DNA from: Blastomussa wellsi | Lineage: Eukaryota; Cnidaria; Anthozoa; Scleractinia; Plerogyridae | Length of the DNA: 64,000 nucleotides | Reading direction: 5' to 3' | Assembly (NCBI GenBank): GCA_947652115.1 | Contig: OX393564.1 | Location: 19,637,609-19,701,608, forward strand | The notes under the pieces: model-generated | What the model saw: only the letters and a program-made list of their open reading frames with translations | What the model was told of the DNA's origin: nothing | The model's database searches: none | Made by a program: the position numbers and the translations under genes | In this document: positions 45,833 through 63,709 of the stretch, piece after piece | Layout: every line of letters begins with the position of its first letter | Position numbering within the stretch: the stretch's first letter is position 1

Positions 45833-45939
45833 GTGGAGCTCCAGTTACTATTCGCCAACTTGACGTCCCAGGAACAAAGACAGACGATCGATTTATCTAC
45901 TTTGAAATGTTCAAATGTAACCGTTTTCCTCGGGTTTAT

Positions 45940-46059
45940 CTCGGTGTAAAAACCTGTGAATTTTTTCTCTGTTTTTGATCTTTTGTTTCTAGGTTCTTTG
46001 TTGTTCTGTCTCTTCTTTGTTTTACGTCACTCGTGAGTTTCACAGGTTTTTACACCGAG
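45940..46059. mobile_element. MITE with perfect 21-bp terminal inverted repeats, copy 1
   Basis: CTCGGTGTAAAAACCTGTGA opens the element and its complement closes it, with 21 perfectly inverted bases. The interior is T-rich and non-coding. A related copy lies at 56042-56188. Confidence 0.85.
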
Positions 46060-46581
46060 GATGGGCCCTTTTTCCCCAAAACAGTGCGAAAATATTCTCT
46101 TGATAGCATCTCGGTGACAATCATATGAAGTCTACTACGATCCATCGACGAAAATTTCAAAATGTTTATATCCTTGAAATGTCGTATCGCAATGAAACTT
46201 TGTATATATTAGGATTAATGTTACTTTTAATTTGTCTATTAAATTTTATGTAAGCAATCATATACGATGTGATTAATTTTAAATTTTGATGACGTGGAAT
46301 GTAAACTACCTGTTTATTTTTTCGCGTGCACGATGTCTGGGATTCAATTTCCTGGATGGTTTTACGGCTGGTGAGTCATAGGAAACCATCGTGCACGTAC
46401 GAGGGCTTGTCTGTAAACAATTATATCGTTGTAACAATTGTTTTTAATTTGGTTATTGAGGAGAAAACTGTTTTAAAATGTGTTCAAGAAAAATTAATTA
46501 ATTTTGATCTTGCATACGTGACGTCCCACGTTAGAGAACTTTTGAATTCCAAGGCTTTTAGTCATAATATAATAATAATTT

Positions 46582-46585
<4 letters not shown>

Positions 46586-46629
<44 letters not shown>

Positions 46630-46630
46630 T
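46586..46630. repeat. (AAT)n microsatellite
   Basis: About 15 uninterrupted AAT units. Confidence 0.95.
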
Positions 46631-46834
46631 CGAAAGTGTGACGGCTGTTCTTCTCTATAGGTACCCCACGCTTTACTGGTAAACTGTTGTTCAGTAGTTA
46701 GGACGCAGTGCTGAATATTTACCGAGCGCGAAGCGAGGTCAATGTTGATTATTTTAACTCATTTATTCAACTCATTTACGCAAGGACAAGTGTGAGGCTC
46801 ACGAGTTGCTCCAAGGTGAATAGTTAACAATTAT

Positions 46835-47010
46835 TCCACGAGCGCGCGAAAACGCACAACAAAACATCGTGCAAACATTGCATTCTTTTATTTCGCGAAA
46901 AAGACCGGAAGTGGATACAATGGTATATGAGCTTAGATACCATTGCCAATAAACCAATCAAAACTCAGGAAATTGAATATACCATAGCTAGTTTTTTTAA
47001 AATAACAAAG
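46835..47010. repeat. Dispersed repeat, copy 1 (partner 55360-55535)
   Basis: Both copies contain TGGTATATGAGCT, TATACCATTGCC, AACCAATCAAAACTCAGGAA and ATATACCATAGCT in order. GAAAACGC and CAAACATTG lie upstream in both. Confidence 0.75.
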
Positions 47011-47944
47011 GATATCCCATTTTTGAAGAGCCAATCAACGCGCGCCAACAACGGTATCCGCTATTTCAGTACATACTAATAGGTCTTAAGCATGATAACG
47101 TCATATGTTCAAACGTCAAATCCCAGCCTCATTTACGGAATTATTCACAACGCGCTCTACCACGTTCATGGAGTTTCACATGGGTATTCCTTTCATATTA
47201 TTTTTCTGCCGATTGAGAATTCGTTCATGATAATATTTGCAAGTTTGCACCTCGAAAGCGAGGATTGGTGGTGAAACCAGCCCGTCTGAAGTAACCATGA
47301 ATATGGGATATTTTCAAACTGATCATTCAAATTCTCCTAATCTGCATACTTTGGCAAGCAATCCAAAAAAAAATCATCAACTTGCCCAGAACTGATATAA
47401 AAAGAACTGTGAATTCCAATTTAAAACGCAACTAATGTTTCGAGCCAGCGGTTGAGCACTAAATGTTGAAACAGACATACGCTTTTGATATCCGGGAATA
47501 AAAGCAACGCATTATTGAAAAACTGATCATTAAAGGGGAAATTATTTAAATACAACAGTCTTGTTTGAAACTGAATCAGTTTTGTTTAATTTACACACCT
47601 TACAACTTTCCTTCATAGCCAAAAATAAATATCTCTGAGAGCCAGTAAATATCATTAATGAAAATTAGGATACCAAGCTGTTCTCTTATCTGTCTCCAAA
47701 ACTATTGAACCTTTCGAAGCATTCCTCTCTGAAATCTAAGACATGTCCGCGCTCTAATTTTAGCCCTCACCGGCACACGTTTGATAGAGTTTTCCTGTGT
47801 GCTTGACTTCAAAACAGCTCTGACAATCTTCTAAAAGCAGGCTGATCTAACACGCCGGCGCAACAGCAGTTACCAATGTGTTGATAACTTTTGCTTCCAT
47901 CTCGAACTCGATCCACCACATTTTCAAGCGGCACTTTCCGTGAC

Positions 47945-50594
47945 TCATCTTGTGGCAACTGCAGTTGTCCTTTGGTATTTCGGAGTTGGTAAATTATATT
48001 TTAAGCGAATTTGTTGGCGTAAAAGTTTTCTTTGTTCCCTTTCTTTCTTGGCTTGCTGTTCATCCTGCTCGTTCCAGACATATCTCCTGGCATTGTAGTC
48101 TCTGTCTTTAAAATTGTATTTCTTCCTGACATCCTCAATGCGCTGTTTGCTGTCTGAAGCTCGTTTTTCGTACTCTTCGCTGTTCTTCTTGACAGCAAGA
48201 ATTTCATTTCCAGTTATTGGCGTTGATCGTCTTTTTGCGACTTTTACATGGCCATTTTGAAGCTTGGTTTCTGAAGTCCTGAAAAAAATGAATGGAATGG
48301 AATATGAAACGTAAAGAAATTTAAAGTTCATCTTGCAAGACTTAAACAATATTAATTCAGATCCCCTTTATCTCTATAGTTAATTGCCAACACAAAAAAT
48401 AAATAGTTCAATATACAGTCATGTTAACTTTCACCATAATTGGAAGTAATAAGCCCATTTGAAATGTAGCTATAGGGCAGTGGAAGATAAAATTTTCTTA
48501 GCCAACGCAAAACAAAACAACAAGTGATGATTGCACAAGAAACTTTTATCAGTTTCTTTTCTTCCGTTCATATCACGCACAGTCATTGTTCTTGGAAAAA
48601 ACCTTTCTAACTGAATCTCCCAGTCAGCTCATTGTTTAACTATAAATTACCGTGATATTAGCTGCAGAATTGAGTAATGATATGGGTAAGTGTGGGAACA
48701 GTTTTAAGCAAAAACAAAACAATGGATTTCTTTATAGGAGAATAAAAGTCAGCTCATTGCGAAATATAAAACAAAAGACTTTGCGTTATTATTTTCTGTC
48801 CGGTTGCCGTGTATCAGCACGTTGCACTATATTAATTGAGCAATATGGTTGTGAGGTTGGAATCTATATTTAGTCTTTGCGGTAAAACTTGATGTACGTG
48901 GCTTTTTTGAGTATTTTTAGTTTGTTGCTGTTTTTGGAAAAGATTGTTCGAGAGAGTATCCAACAAAGCATAACCACAGGAGTTTTATATTTACAATTCA
49001 AATTTGCATAAGAAAAGAACGAAGAAATCAAAATAGTGGTTATTTATGTAGCTGTTAGCGAATTTATGGAATTTTTATTAAAGAAAACGGTTACAAAGAA
49101 TGATACAGTTATTTTCCCGTAAGGTGAAGACTTCTTCTTCTCCTAAAACCTACGATCAGGCGTTAGCCTTCCCACTCGGGTGGTGTCAGCTACTTGACAG
49201 TCGAGATCCCACATCCTGGCTTTACGCTTATGTGGGTGCAATATGAATTTGAACAGCTAACTTGCTCTGACTGGGCACATTCAATTCTGCTGAACTCACT
49301 GTGGATGTTTTTGCGCTTTGGTGACTTGTGGCCTAAGACGTGACAACAACATATTTGCAAGTCCACTAAAAAAACGATCGCTGACTAAGGTTTGTGTGCT
49401 ATTTGAACACGAATGCGGCTAAATTGACGCAATCGGACAAAAGGATAACTCTCAAACAAAAGATAATTTGAACAAAGGAGGAACATTTTGACATTTCTAG
49501 TTGGTTGACTGTCAACCACATCGACATCATCTGACTAGTAACTGACCCATTAAATGTCACTAGTTTCCTGTTCAAAAACTCTATCTTAAGGCTCAGTGAA
49601 AGGCTGTATCTAAAAAATGATCTTGCAAGAGAACACGAGGCATCTAGTTAAACAGGGCATTAAATTTCTGTTGCCTGCTTTGACTTGGTTTGTCTGGAAC
49701 GTTCTGCTAGTAATTTGTTTCGGCGGAACTGAAAAACCCGAGTCATTGATGACAAGTTTGCGTGATCGAGTAACTGATCAGTCCCACTCAAAAACAGCTG
49801 CTTCGATAGTTTACATTTTTTATTCAAGATCAAGATTCGATTCTGCAAGATCATTATGTCAAGGTACATTTTCATGCAAACGTTTTCACACAATCAATAA
49901 TGAGAAACTAGTTTTCAGGCAAGTTTGAAACGAAGTTCTTTGTGACAAATTCTCTGTGCACCTTCAGCATACCCGCGCTTAAATATGTCTATTGACAACA
50001 ATAAACTTCAGTGCAATTTCGCATTTGATTATTGAATCGAGAAATAATAAAAATAGCCAATTTCGACAAGCGCTAATTAAATAGTCAGAATTATTTTGAG
50101 AGTAATGTTAGCTAATCTCGGCATCACTCGCCGCAATGTTTGAACCGATAATTGAAAGCGATGCAGCGAATTCCATTTACTCAGTGAATACTACTTGTAT
50201 ATAAAACAATATGAAAGCATGCCGATTTTTCATCCCTATTTAGGAATACAGTTGAATGGTCCAATATGTTTATCTTCGTTTGAAGGAGGTTTGTAAAACG
50301 TAAGATTACAAAGATAAGATGTCCTGGACTCAGGCACTCAGCGACGCTCTCTTACCTATTACTTTCGTCGAGAAAGAGGTTCGTTTGAGAACCAAACCCA
50401 TTGTTGTTTTTTCTCCATTCTAAGTAAGAAATGTTGTCTAGCAGAGCTCCTTCACTCAAACTCTTTCTTTTATCTTTGAGGTACTCTTGGTACTCCGGCG
50501 CGTCCAAATCAATGATGATATCAACTGCTCCGGGCTCTGAGTCCGAATCGGTCATAGGATCCTCGGCTTCAATCGAATCTACCAAATTTCCCAT
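47945..50594 (-). CDS. Two-exon gene of unknown function, 190 residues; weak complexin resemblance
   Basis: Exon 1 (50594-50356) and exon 2 (48278-47945) join in phase with a GTAAGA donor and a TTTTTTTCAG acceptor across a 2.1-kb intron. The start gives MGNLVDSIEAEDPM, and the glycine at position 2 could allow myristoylation. Residues 1-60 are acidic. Exon 2 is strongly charged and helical, with two similar motifs, RIEDVRKKYNF and LLRQQIRLKYNL. The second, with its preceding KKEREQRK run, resembles the end of the complexin central helix (RxxIRxKYxL). That is a weak, motif-level hint. I do not recognise the gene otherwise. A TATAAATA box precedes it. Exon structure and conserved phase support a real gene. 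Confidence 0.72.
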
Positions 50595-50661
50595 CGCGAG
50601 GACGTTGTTGCTCGAACGATACAAGTCGTGTGTGAATGAATAAATTTCACAAAGTTCAACA

Positions 50662-50669
50662 TATTTATA
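50662..50669 (-). promoter_or_regulatory. TATA box of the 190-residue gene
   Basis: TATAAATA on the minus strand, 68 bases before the start codon at 50594, which leaves a short 5' untranslated region. Confidence 0.55.
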
Positions 50670-52375
50670 CAATCGGTTGCCTCGCCTTTGTTTTTATCTA
50701 CCCACGTAAAACTGGATAAGTGCTAAATCCGTCTCATGTTTCCACGCATTCTGATTGGCTAGCAGTCGACCGGTGAAAAATCTGAGGTCACTACGAACGT
50801 GAGAGCGAGATCACGTAAATTCGACAGGAAGGGATCAAAGTAGACGTACGTTAATCAAATTACTGAAAGTAACAGCGAAACTACAAATAATGAAGAGTAA
50901 TGAAATGCAAACAACACGTATTAATGTTGAATATCTTTTTCTATTTGGTGAAGAAGGTTTTAAAATTTATTCAAAGCATGAGTGGACAGGGCTAATGAAC
51001 AACAATAGAAAAGGAAGTCACGAACAAACTTTGCACTTAAACTGAAAAAATCAATTTTTGTATGGCCTTGTTTTTTGTTGTTTTGAGTGGGCTTAAGTAA
51101 ACTTAGAAGACCGACTTCTATCTGTTATGTCTCCGTCAATAAAGAGAAACGTCGCCTACTTTCGAGTTCATACTGAGAAGTGGTGTTCGCTTACACTGAC
51201 AGTGTCTCGAGATACGCTTTTTCAACCTGTTGCGACCCATATAACCAGCGAAACAAGATTTAAAGACGACTCTGTACTGGCATGACCTTGAAGAAAACAA
51301 ATCAAAGCTCAATGGAACTTGCATATACGACGAAAAACATAGCAACTGTCGTTATAAATGTGTTCATATGCAGATTTTGATGGTTTCTCGGTAAATCTCA
51401 TGAACCTGGTAGTCGCCTCTCAGCATTTTATGACGCCATAGCTGAGGTAAGGCAGAGGAAGTGAGTCAAAAAATAAAAATGCAACATAAAAGGCGAACTT
51501 GCGCCATTGAGTTTAGACCCAAAGTCTCAGCTGATTTCAGCTCATAATAATAAATATCACCTTGATTACCCTTGAACTTTGGTCAGACTTACATTTAACC
51601 TTTTCTCGCTGATTATTTCTCAAATGTCCATCAAACGCGAGAAACAGACACTATGATGAGTCGTCCCCACACAATATACATACAGAAACTCTCATTATGT
51701 ATCTTCGAGTTAAAATGATAAAAATACTATTAAGACACGAATTTATAAAATATGCCTATAAATATTAAAATTGCTAAAATCTAAAACACAAAAAATTTAC
51801 AATAACGATAAAGTATCAAAATACATGCTTGCGCATTATACAATAAAGTTGGTAAAACTAATCATGTTCCTCTTAAATTCAGTTTTATTCACGTGTCTCT
51901 AAAACACAAACCACGAACTGTGAGGTACTGACAAGGAAGCCCAGCAAAGACAACAACATCACAAACACCACTCGCAACAAAGATTACTTTGAGATCTCGA
52001 GAGGGGAACACTTCGTAGTAACAAACCGAAATATTTCAATCTCGTGACCGTTAGGAAAAGGGTCGGGAGGAACCGAGCTGGCAGGTTGATTACACGCGGT
52101 TGTTGCCAAAGCCAACTTGGTAGATCTGCATGGGTAGTTTCATTGCAATCTCACCATCAACACACATTTCTTAAAATTCGTCTTGGTTTGTTATATTGTA
52201 TAGTCTCAATTTGGCTTTAACATTATCAATGGCCTGAATTTTAACCGTCAACTGACAAATAACTTAAAAACATTTACCGATCTTTACCAGCCATCGTCAA
52301 GGGTAGGTACAATGCGCTTAGGAGCTCGGGTTCAATGGTTTGGACTAAAAACAAGTAATAGCATATTGTTTCACT
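50670..52375. other. No gene recognised
   Basis: AT-rich intergenic sequence with no readable domain, palindrome or second copy in the window. Confidence 0.5.
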
Positions 52376-54730
52376 TTCAGCCAGTCAAAGGGTATCCGTA
52401 AAATGTTAAGTTATAGGTAAGCTCGCCAGGGGTTCGAGGGATAAAATTAAACAGTTATCCTTGAAAATGCCAGTTTGAACAACGTTGGTCCGGTTAGCGT
52501 CATTTTACACATGGTCTTTATTCTTTCACGTCGAGATGTACAGCCGCTTCGTGCAACTTTTCATTTTTCCCTTGTTATAAGCCCATAAATTAACTTTCCG
52601 GTTCTTGGAGAACTAATATTTTTTTGGTACTGCACTGAAGCCAAAGCAGGAACAAAGAGAAAAATGTAATATGTAAGGCTAAGGTTTCAGTGCTTGTGGG
52701 AGTATAGTCTTATTTTTTTCATTACGTTCCCCATGCCAGAGATATCAGGAAGTATTAATAACACTCTTTAACTCGCATCATTCTTTTCGGTTAGTTATAC
52801 ACTTCGCGTGTGAAATGTATATACCGGTTACCCGTTTTCCACTGGTGTATCAGCGTTCTAATTGTCCACTCGACATGTATTCTTTTCTCGTGAACAGAAC
52901 GAATGAAAACGGTTTTCAAGGTCAATTTTCAAAATCTTCATTGTTTAAACGCACAGTACTTCCTGGTGTTAGTCTATATTGCGTACTTCATCAGTCAATA
53001 TATATATATAAATTACATATTAAACCCAGCATTAACATATCACAAGTATGACGTCACGAGAAAGTGGCCTTATAGTGATTTGTAAAATCAAATGTTCGAT
53101 TTCCCAGGCAACTATAAGAAAGGCGTTACAAGAAAATCTTTTCTTTAGCCGCTTACGTACTGTTTTTGAAAGGCAAAATCGAGTTCAGTACAAAGTAAGT
53201 TGCTGCACAAAATGTCAGCCTGTTAACGGATGTTCGGATGTAGGTTAGCTTGGGTTGGGTTTTGAGGATCTACTTCAGGGTTGACGGTGTACGGTGTTTT
53301 TGCCTTGTATGGAAACTTCCTGATTACCTCTGCAGCTGCTGCCTTTTGACAAATTTGTGGATAAATATATAAACGGAATGTGTCCATTACACACACACAG
53401 TCAATAGACAACCAAAGATTTTGGAAATAATAACACTCTATCTTTGTAATACCTGTTTACGGGGCTGGGAAGAACACAACTACGTATTTTAAATAAATTG
53501 CAGAAATTCGCGCGAAGACTTCATGTGGAAGGCCGCGTTGGTTGTTGTAATCAGTTCTTTTAACCAGTACTTCCAGTTATGGGACAGATCTAGAAAGGTT
53601 GAAAAAGGTGAACATTCCCGCATACGCCAAATTGTTGATAAAGGCATTTCTTTCATTGCCAGGCTCTTGCAAATCTAAGTGAACTGTGGTCATCCCTCGC
53701 TCAGAATATAAACGCCTAATAAAGGATCCGGCTAGCGTTCTTTCCATCGAATAACACGGAGTTAAGAAAATCGAATGTTTCAAATTAGTTTAAAGGGAAT
53801 GCAAAGCATTTTACCGTTTTCATACTTCAATGCAGTGGAATCACTGCGCAGGACCAAAAATATTTCTCAAAGTAGATATAGCCTGGGGTGGTGGGCTGAC
53901 AAATTCCGTATCAATAATCCGTGATCCTATCAATATCATATGATGTCAACGTTGACCTCTTTAGCTCAGAGAATTGAGAGAAATTACATCGGATTGGATA
54001 TATTATAAAATTTTACCCACGGAATAAGAATATTTTTAGAAACTTTAATACCTTGGCACTACTTTTCTTCTTTAGAAATCCAAACATTTTCTCAAAACAA
54101 GCTCTAAGGTAATTTTGTATCTTTAATGTCGCGTGATCCGTGGTTAGTTTATAACTATTGCGGTCAAAGAGTTGATCTCGAATCACCCTCGTAGCTTTAC
54201 CCCAAACAAATCAAACGGAAAAGCAAACTGCTGTGTTTGTGTAATGGCAAATTCTTTTGAAATATTTGTGTAATTAACTGCAGCTCGAGACGTAAAATCG
54301 TTTTGTCGGAACACGCGCGTGATAAAATTAAAGCGTTTCTCAGTCGAACAAAGAGAAGCTAAAACTGCAACTGCTTATCCTCATCTTCCGGAAACACATA
54401 TCGTGGTAGACTGCTGTAAAGTGATATGATGCATATCGAGAAAAATCGCTCTAAAATTATTAGCTACGGTATCCTATTGGAAATGTTGTAAGTTAGAAGA
54501 ACCGTATTCTGGAAATAAAAATAAGGCCGGGAAATAGAATAGGCACGACTGACTGTGAAGTGCTGCGCTTTCTGCTGGAGAAAATAGAAAAATTTCAGAC
54601 ACAATTCTTGGATGCCTTATTCGTTTAATTTTATTGTATTTTTGGTTGTCTTGGTAACGATCGCAAGCTCGCGACGGGTAATGTTCCCATAAGCCTGCCA
54701 TTGGAGCACCTTGTTTGCTGGACCAACCTT
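52376..54730. repeat. Non-coding segmental duplication, copy C
   Basis: It matches 55547-58950 in the same orientation from AAAGGGTATCCGTA to TTTGCTGGACCAACC, with many shared blocks (for example GTCCGGTTAGCGTC, CAATTGTCCACTCGACATG-type and GACTGTGAAGTGCTGCGCTT-type). Frames that look similar in both copies, such as 52815-53051 and 56295-56627, pick up stops or indels, so no gene is called. Confidence 0.85.
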
Positions 54731-55546
54731 AAGGCGGGATTCTACCTGAAAGCCGTTTTTCCGTCATTTAAAGTGGGTTTTAAGCACATATCTCGTTTGC
54801 GTTTAAAGGAATGCGAAAACCCTTCATTCATCTCACTAGTGAATGTTTTGTGATGTTTTGTAAATTTTTGGATGATTTTTGGGTACATTTGGGAGGAGGG
54901 AGTTTTTCTTAAAGGAGGAGGAAAATTGGGAGGAATATGATATAGTGAAGATTTTAATGGGGTTTGAAAATTATTACTTTAAGTTTAAAATTAGAATATG
55001 CACACCCAAACAGTCGCCCTACCGGGCTGGTTGCTCTTGGGTGGGGGCCAACTGTCTGTGGGTGTTTCAAAACTAATTTTCTTTCTTTTATACCTACTCT
55101 CTGATCCCTCAGTTTTGAACAGGGTATGGATATCAAGGAGGCGTCCTAGACAGGGTATGACTTCAAGACTTTAAATCACATCGGAAATAAGAAACGTTCA
55201 TCAGTATTATTATTTTGTTTAACCGGTCATCAGTCAACTTAGCGTTATAGTATAAACACCGTTTTCCTTTGTCCTAAACAGGGTATGGGTTTGACGATAT
55301 TTTTGTCCTAAACAGGGTCAGGGTTTCAGACCTCCAGCGGCAACCTACATCCAAACATGCGCGAGTGGAAAACGCCCAAAAAACATTGTACAAACATTGT
55401 GAAGAATGCATTCTTTTACGTGGTGAGCGTACCATATTTGTAGGTCAGTGGTATATGAGCTCATATACCATTGCCTCTAAACCAATCAAAACTCAGGAAA
55501 TGCAATATACCATAGCTTGTTTTTAATAATGTTTACTATTAGCCGC
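54731..55546. other. Spacer between duplication copies; CAGGGTATGG-type repeats at 55120-55330
   Basis: AACAGGGTATGG, GACAGGGTATGA and AAACAGGGTATGGG recur within 200 bases. Related ATAGGGTAT motifs occur at 63200-63500, and TACCCTGTT at 10815-10865. Positions 55360-55535 are the partner of 46835-47010. Confidence 0.55.
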
Positions 55547-55644
55547 TCAAAGAGTATCCGTACAAGGTTACGTTATATGTAAGCTCGCCACGGGATCGAG
55601 GGATAAAATTTATTAGTAAAATTCAACTAGTGGTCTATTATCAA

Positions 55645-55722
55645 TGCTGCGTTCTGATTGGTTGAGCTACTACCAGGCTATATGTTATAGCCCACTAGTA
55701 GCTCACCCAATCAGAACGCTGC
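55645..55722. mobile_element. Foldback MITE core inserted in copy D
   Basis: GCTGCGTTCTGATTGGTTGA pairs with TCACCCAATCAGAACGCTGC-type sequence across a GTTATAG loop. Copy C lacks it. Confidence 0.75.
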
Positions 55723-55825
55723 CTTTGAAAACCAAAAAAATGGCGGCTGAATTGCGTTTGCTGAAGTTTCGGACGAGTATTTGAGCTCATTATTAGATAA
55801 ATCTATACTTTCTAGTTGGATTTTT

Positions 55826-55856
<31 letters not shown>

Positions 55857-56041
55857 GAGCCCAATCGGGCTCGAGGAATAATTGTTAAACAGTCATCCTC
55901 GAAAATACCAGTCTGGGACCCGGTTAGTCCGGTTAGCGTCCTACGTCCTTTCTACGTCGAGAAATACAGCCGCTTCATGAAGCTTTTCATTTTTTGTTTG
56001 TCCGTCTTATGAACCCGTAAATTACTTAAATTGGGGTTTAC

Positions 56042-56188
56042 CTCGGTGAAAGAACCTGCGACTTTTTTCTTTGTTTTTGAGCTATTGTTTCAGTGTTCTG
56101 TATTGTTTCGAGGTTCTTTCTTGTTGTCTTGTTCGTTTTTTGTTCTTCGTCTTGATCACTGGTGAGTTTCACAGGTTCTTACACCGAG
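56042..56188. mobile_element. MITE of the CTCGGTG family, copy 2, in copy D
   Basis: The ends CTCGGTGAAAGAACCTGCGA and CACAGGTTCTTACACCGAG are inverted with a few mismatches. The interior is T-rich, as at 45940-46059. Confidence 0.78.
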
Positions 56189-59100
56189 AATGAGCCGTAA
56201 ATTGACTTTCCAGCTCCTACGGAACTTACTAGTATTTTTGTTGTACTGTACTGAGGCCAAAGAACGAACAAGAAAATAAGGTTCCAGGGGTTCTTTGGCG
56301 GCGTGCTCCATATCAGACCTATCAGGCAGTATTAATAACTCTTTTCATTCTCTTCGATTAGTTACCCACTTCGTATACATGTGTGAAATGTTTAACCCTT
56401 TTCCACCGGCGTATCAGCGTAGTAATTGTCCACTCGACATGTGTTCTTATCTAGTGGCCAGGACGAATGAAAACGGTTGTCAAGGTCAATTTCCAAAACC
56501 CTCGTTGTTTAAACGAACAGTACTTCCAGATGTTAGTCTATATTGCGTACGTCAACAGTCGATAAATTACATATTTAACCCAGCATTAACTTATCAAAAG
56601 TATGACGTCACGAGGAAGTGGCCTTAGTGATTTGGAGAAAGCAAATGTTCGATTTCCTAAGCAACTATATCAAAAAGGCGTTATAAAAAAGAATATTTTT
56701 CGTTTGCCGCGTACGTACTGTTTTTTAAAGGAAAAATTAGTACAAAATGCCAACCTGCAGGGACGGGTGTAATCTTAGGATGGGTTTTGCAGATCAGTAC
56801 TTCAGGGTTGTGTCAACGGTGTTTTGCCCTGTATGAAAATTGTGTCTGGTTGCCTCTCCAGCTGCTGCCATTTGTGGACAAAAAATAACGGAATGTGTCC
56901 ATTACACAAGTCAATAGACAACCAAAGATTTGGGGAGTAATATAAGTCTGTTATTGTAATATCTTTTTATGGGGTTGGGTAGAAACACAAATTGGCGCAA
57001 AGACTTCAGGTGGAAGACCGTCTTGGTTTTGGTTGCTACTTCAAGCCCTGTAACGCTCAGCTTTTTGTAAATATATTTAACGCGACTGTGAAATCTAACA
57101 AAGCGTAAACGTTAAAAAAAAAAACTCAAAAAATGTTTTTGACGTCAAGTCGCCGTGGGTCTACCGTCACTCGATAAAGCTGGAAACATACATGAAACCA
57201 ATTCACTCGTTTGTTTACGTCTGGAACAACGCCCAGGAATGCTTTAACGATCCATTTATATTAATATGGAAATACGTTCAAGGTTTTAAAAAGAGGAGAC
57301 TGATAAGCATGAGTTACGGTATTTTCCTTCTTGTTTTGTGACGCAAGGTCTGAATACTTCGCAATTAATTCGTTTCTTATAGATAACTTGTGATCAGTTA
57401 AAAAATTCCAGGCCAACGGCAACTTGACATTGTAACACATAGAAAATAACTGCAAAACTGCGAACTGAGAACTGCCGTATAGTGACGACTGAACATTCAA
57501 TATGGACAATACGGACTGAAGTGCACAGTGTACCTTCATCGTTGATATAGATACGTTTCACTCATCACCAGAATCATTGATGACACGATCTTGTTCGGGT
57601 ATCCTTTTGTTCTTCTCACCCCCTCAGAAAAGCAAAGAGTGGTTTTGACCTTAGAATACCCCACAGTGGCCAAACACTGATTTCTCCTTAAAAGAAGACC
57701 ACTACTTTAAAGTGTAAACGAGCGATGCTACCATGAAAAACAGTGAGTTTCTTTTCAAGTACCACCGAATTTCAAAACTTTACAAGATTTTATTGCAATC
57801 AGAAATGGGGCAGATCAAAAATGGTTCAAAGAGGTGAATATCTCTCATTCCCGTATACACATTCCCGCATTTCATTCATCGCCAGGCTCTCATCGGTACA
57901 CTGCGCGCGATCATGCCTTTAGACGCCTGACGGCAGGGGATCAGTGAAGGATCCGGTTCGCGTGTTTTTTTTTTTAATAGAATGTTTCAAATTAGTTTAA
58001 GTGGAATGCAAAGCATTTTACTGTTTGCATAGTTCAATGCCGTGGAATCTCTGCGCAAGACAAAAAATATTTCCAAAAGTAGATATAGCCTGTGGTGATG
58101 GGCTGACAAATTCCGTATCAATACTCCGTGATCCTATCAATATCGTATATATATCAATGCCGACCCCCTCAGAGAATCGAGAGAAACTACATCAGATTCA
58201 ACCTATTACAAACAATTTATCCGCGGAATAGGAATAGGTTTAGATAATTTAATGTCTCAACAGTACTTTTCTTCTTCAGAAGTCTAAAAAGATCATCAAA
58301 ACAAAAAAACTTTGCATCTTTACTATCGCGTGATCCGTGCTTTGTTTATTGTTATTGCGGTCAAAGAGTTGATCTCGCGCCGCCCTCGCAGCTTTACCCA
58401 AAACAAAATCAAACGGAAAAACAAACCGCTCTGTTCGTTTTAATTGTTCATTCTTTTGAAATATTTGTTTAACTGCAACTCGAGACGTGAAAGTGTTCAG
58501 TTGTCGGAAAACGTACGTGATAAAATTAAAACGTTTCTGCACGAGTCGGACATAGACGACAAAGTGCTAGTGAAGATGAAACTGTTTACCTTCCGGAAAC
58601 ACTTATTGTGGTAAAGTGATATGATGCTATCGAGAAAGATCGTTCTAAAATTATTAAATATCCTCCTGTATGTAATGGTCTAGATTTCAAAGGAGAGAAC
58701 TCTAGAAATCGTGCAAGTTAGAAGTGTTTCCATTTTATGGGAAACTGCTGAGAGTTTGTCACGTCACCGAGTATTCTGGAAAGGGACTTCACAGCTGACT
58801 GTGAAGTACAGTACTGCGCTTGAAAATCTACGGAATAAAATAGAAAAATTAATTAGAGTGTGTTTCAGACACCATTCTTGAATGACAAGCTTGCGACGGG
58901 TAATGGTCCCATAAGCCTGCAAAAGTACCTTGTTCGCTGGACCAACCCGTTTTTGAGAATAACAACTGCTGAGCCTTAAACTCCCAAGAGCTATCGAGCC
59001 CTACAGCAACTGTACATTGCCATGGAGACAGGTGATGAGAAGAAAATAGTCAGAATTTGAGGATTGTTTTAAAGCATCACATTCTCAGAAGTTAAATTAA

Positions 59101-59196
59101 ATAAAATGTTGGCGGTCAGTAACAAGAACTGAATTATTTTTATATTTCTGGCTTTGGACTAGAAGGAAGACCTTTGGTAATTTAACATACTTCTTC

Positions 59197-59202
59197 TTTA
59201 TT
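59197..59202 (-). terminator. Polyadenylation signal directly after the CCDC174 stop
   Basis: On the minus strand TGA at 59205-59203 is followed at once by AATAAA. If used, the 3' untranslated region would be only some 15-30 bases. Confidence 0.45.

Positions 59203-63709
<4,507 letters not shown>

Larger units (their letters stand above)
55547..58950. repeat. Non-coding segmental duplication, copy D
   Basis: Partner of 52376-54730, about 1 kb longer. The extra length includes a foldback MITE (about 55620-55878) and the T-rich MITE at 56042-56188, both absent from copy C. Confidence 0.85.

Noticed and set aside
46326..46682. ORF of 118 residues including an asparagine run
   Set aside because: The run is the AAT microsatellite and the rest matches nothing.
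49617..49928. 103-residue plus-strand ORF in the intron of the 190-residue gene
   Set aside because: It has no recognisable domain, lies in an intron on the opposite strand, and its composition matches the surrounding non-coding sequence.
52420..52450. GGTTCGAGGG as a tRNA T-arm
   Set aside because: No matching acceptor, D or anticodon arms are found around it, and it lies in the segmental duplication.
52815..56627. Similar ORFs in duplication copies C and D as a possible gene pair
   Set aside because: The shared frame is interrupted differently in each copy, and no start, splice or domain signal is consistent.
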